Under the pieces are notes generated by a model. It did not search any database, was not told the origin of the DNA, and saw only the letters and a list, made by a program, of their open reading frames with translations. The position numbers and the translations under genes are program-made. A DNA stretch of 64,000 nucleotides, taken from assembly GCF_010586825.1 (NCBI RefSeq), contig NZ_JAAAGB010000001.1:806001-870000 (forward strand). The letters are read 5' to 3'. Each line of letters starts with the position of its first letter. The first letter of the stretch is position 1. This document shows positions 62,239 to 64,000 of this stretch, in pieces. The stretch is from Draconibacterium mangrovi. GTDB taxonomy: Bacteria; Bacteroidota; Bacteroidia; Bacteroidales; Prolixibacteraceae.

Positions 62239-63690
62239 TTAGCTGTTTACGGCATTTTTTTCAGAAATAAGTAATAAACCAAGCATTGTTATTGCCCCAT
62301 TTAGGATAAGCAATTCGAATCCAAACTGATAGCCATTAAAAAGTACCTCGGAGTAACTTGAAATAAAGTAGCACAAAACGGGTGCAAAAATGCCGATGTA
62401 CGGCACCCACTTATCTTTCACTTTTCGCGATGAATACATGCCAAACAGAAACAACCCTAAAATTGGACCATAAGTATATCCGGCAACGGTAAACACGGCC
62501 ACTACAATGCTCTGATTATTAATGGCTTCGAAAACAAGAATTACCGCAATTAACAGCACTGAAAACATCAAGTGCGACAACATTTTTATACGGCGTTTCT
62601 TTTCTTCAGGGTATTTATGGATTTTCAGGAAATCGACAGTAAACGATGTTGTTAACGCAGTTAATGCCGAATCGGCACTTGAATAGGCCGCTGCTGTAAT
62701 ACCCAACAAAAAGGCAATTCCCACCGGCAACCCAAAATATTTTAAAGCCAACATCGGGTAAAGATCGTCGGTATTTTCAGGTATGCTAATTCCATGCTCG
62801 CGGGCAAAAATGTACAACATTACTCCCAGGCTCAGAAACAGCACCACAGTGAACAGAAACGACAAACTAAACACCAGCATATTTTTCTGTGCCTCCCACT
62901 TATTTTTGCACGTCAGGTTTTTTTGCATCATATCCTGATCCATACCAACCATAACAATGGTGATAAACATTCCCGATACAAACTGCTTGAAAAAGTTATT
63001 TCCCGAGCGCCAGTCCCAGAAGAAAAGTTGCGAGTTATTATCATCAGCAATGGTTTTCACCAAGCCTGACAGATTCAAATCAAGGCTTCGCGAAATGGCT
63101 ACAATGGTAAAAATAACCGCACTTACCAAAAAGAGTGTTTGCAGCGTATCGGTCCAAACAATGGTTTTAATACCTCCCTTAAAAGTATAAACCCAAATTA
63201 GTGCGATGGTAACAATTACAGTTAACGAAAACGGAATATTAAAAGCATCGAAAAAGGCGATTTGCAACACCCCCGCCACCAAAAATAACCGGAATGCTGC
63301 CCCGATCAGCTTCGAGATCAAAAAGAAAAAGGAGCCGGTTTTGTATGATCGTGGTCCGAAACGTTCATCAAGAAACGAATAGATAGAAACCAGGTTGAGG
63401 CGATAATACAAAGGCAGTAAAATACCTGCTACCAGCCAGTATCCCACAAGGTTTCCGAGAACAAACTGCAGGTACGAAAAGGCCGAATTACCAACTTCTC
63501 CCGGAACAGAAATAAACGTTACTCCCGAGAGTGTGGCTCCAACCATACCAAAGGCTACCAAATACCACGGCGATTTTCGGTTAGCAGTAAAAAAGGCCTG
63601 TGTATCGGCGTTTCGCGCGGTTAACCACGAAATAAAAATCAGTACTAAAAAATAACCAAGTACAATTCCCAGAACAAGATATGGACTCAT
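62239..63690 (-). CDS. Sodium/solute symporter (SSS family)
   Basis: 483 residues, about 13 membrane helices. SSS family signature regions: GNSAFSYLQFVLGNLVGYWLVAG, FKGGIKTIVWTDTLQTL (TM5, Na+-site region), and GITAAAYSSADSALTALTTSFTVDF (TM8-9, the conserved Na+ binding SSxxSAL). Substrate unknown from sequence; the next gene upstream on this strand is NamZ-like, and this pair is often linked to recovery of MurNAc-containing peptidoglycan fragments, so uptake of MurNAc or a related sugar is inferred. Confidence 0.9.
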   Translation of the reverse strand: MSPYLVLGIVLGYFLVLIFISWLTARNADTQAFFTANRKSPWYLVAFGMVGATLSGVTFISVPGEVGNSAFSYLQFVLGNLVGYWLVAGILLPLYYRLNLVSIYSFLDERFGPRSYKTGSFFFLISKLIGAAFRLFLVAGVLQIAFFDAFNIPFSLTVIVTIALIWVYTFKGGIKTIVWTDTLQTLFLVSAVIFTIVAISRSLDLNLSGLVKTIADDNNSQLFFWDWRSGNNFFKQFVSGMFITIVMVGMDQDMMQKNLTCKNKWEAQKNMLVFSLSFLFTVVLFLSLGVMLYIFAREHGISIPENTDDLYPMLALKYFGLPVGIAFLLGITAAAYSSADSALTALTTSFTVDFLKIHKYPEEKKRRIKMLSHLMFSVLLIAVILVFEAINNQSIVVAVFTVAGYTYGPILGLFLFGMYSSRKVKDKWVPYIGIFAPVLCYFISSYSEVLFNGYQFGFELLILNGAITMLGLLLISEKNAVNS

Positions 63691-63699
63691 AGTTTTTGT

Positions 63700-64000
63700 T
63701 TATTCGAAATCGGGGTATAATAAATATTTTTTTCTCAGTTGTTTAAATTCTTCCAGCCCGGGTTGCCAGCTTTCAATAATTTCAGCTTCGCTTTTCCCTT
63801 CTCTGATTTGTTTGATGATCAAGTCGGTTCCGGCAAGCAAGTTCAGCCAGCGTTCACGTGTTAGGAAATCAGACTCGTTCTCGTATTTATTGTAGAAGTC
63901 GAGGAAGTATTTCAAGGTAAATTTTGGCGATTCTTCCAATGTTCGCAAATCAACACCGTAACATTTTTTGTCTTTGTTTAGCGGATCGATCGCCACACCG
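63700..64000 (-). CDS. C-terminal end of NamZ/DUF1343-like exo-beta-N-acetylmuramidase
   Basis: About 100 residues remain; the frame is open through the window edge, and the GTG at 63996 is probably internal. The end EIIESWQPGLEEFKQLRKKYLLYPDF is the C-terminal tail typical of DUF1343 (NamZ) proteins. NamZ removes terminal MurNAc from peptidoglycan glycans. The gene ends 9 bp before the symporter, which supports a joint muropeptide recycling unit. Confidence 0.75.
   Translation of the reverse strand, partial: GVAIDPLNKDKKCYGVDLRTLEESPKFTLKYFLDFYNKYENESDFLTRERWLNLLAGTDLIIKQIREGKSEAEIIESWQPGLEEFKQLRKKYLLYPDFE

Overview
The window is chromosomal DNA of a Bacteroidota bacterium. The evidence is a type IX secretion (T9SS) locus (porU, porV, gldJ), T9SS sorting tails on two other secreted proteins, a fused ResB-CcsA cytochrome c biogenesis protein, an RprX/RprY-type two-component pair, a eukaryotic-type hexokinase, and -7 promoter boxes of the form TAnnTTTG. 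The gene mix (GH20 and GH29 glycosidases, long-form urocanate hydratase, NamZ-like protein beside a symporter) points to the Marinilabiliales/Prolixibacteraceae area, but that placement is inference. I see no rRNA, tRNA, CRISPR array, phage, insertion sequence or plasmid gene.

Layout. 1-7483: an edge fragment, a cysteine-rich PAS protein, the sigma-54 activator-lptE-TPR-secG operon (minus strand), kdsB, a protein that is little more than a T9SS sorting domain, and a secreted phospholipase-D-like protein. 7938-19252: deoC, Tat-exported aldo/keto reductase, YpsA-like protein, lepA, rprY/rprX, purN, the acpP-fabF-rnc operon, a LAB_N membrane protein and a lone short ExbB-like protein. 19471-32471: LytS/LytTR-type pair, cation efflux protein, GH20 lipoprotein, beta-propeller lipoprotein, GH29 fucosidase with hexokinase, a possible PD-(D/E)XK protein, nucleoside-hydrolase lipoprotein, small membrane protein, acyl-CoA synthetase. 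32672-47909: CcsBA, alaS, M23 peptidase, MerR regulator overlapping a Nif3-like gene, zinc-ribbon coiled-coil protein, TPM-TPM-LemA group, hutU, DUF3667 protein. 48366-64000: thioredoxin-like, CoA-binding, ispF, porV, porU, gldJ, murF, trxA, CCA/poly(A) transferase, EEP nuclease, beta-helix lipoprotein, sodium/solute symporter, and the end of a NamZ-like gene.

Most genes are housekeeping. The cell-surface theme is strong: lipid A/KDO (kdsB, lptE, LAB_N), peptidoglycan (murF, M23, NamZ-like), protein export (secG, T9SS) and glycan breakdown (GH20, GH29).

The most unusual signal lies between genes. Five of the six intergenic gaps longer than 300 bp hold an array of degenerate tandem repeats with an exactly constant period: 42 bp (7706-7895), 41 bp (18508-18815), 41 bp (30312-30516), 21/42 bp (36022-36210) and 41 bp (48046-48332). 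Each array has its own private sequence. Units within an array differ by substitutions and almost never by indels. In four of the five the unit has the same plan on the plus strand: a short inverted repeat with a 2-4 nt loop, a GA-rich tract, then a variable stretch. Those same four lie between convergent genes. I know of no named element that fits this. A second point of interest is a perfect 13-bp terminator-like hairpin inside the start of rnc, the gene for RNase III.
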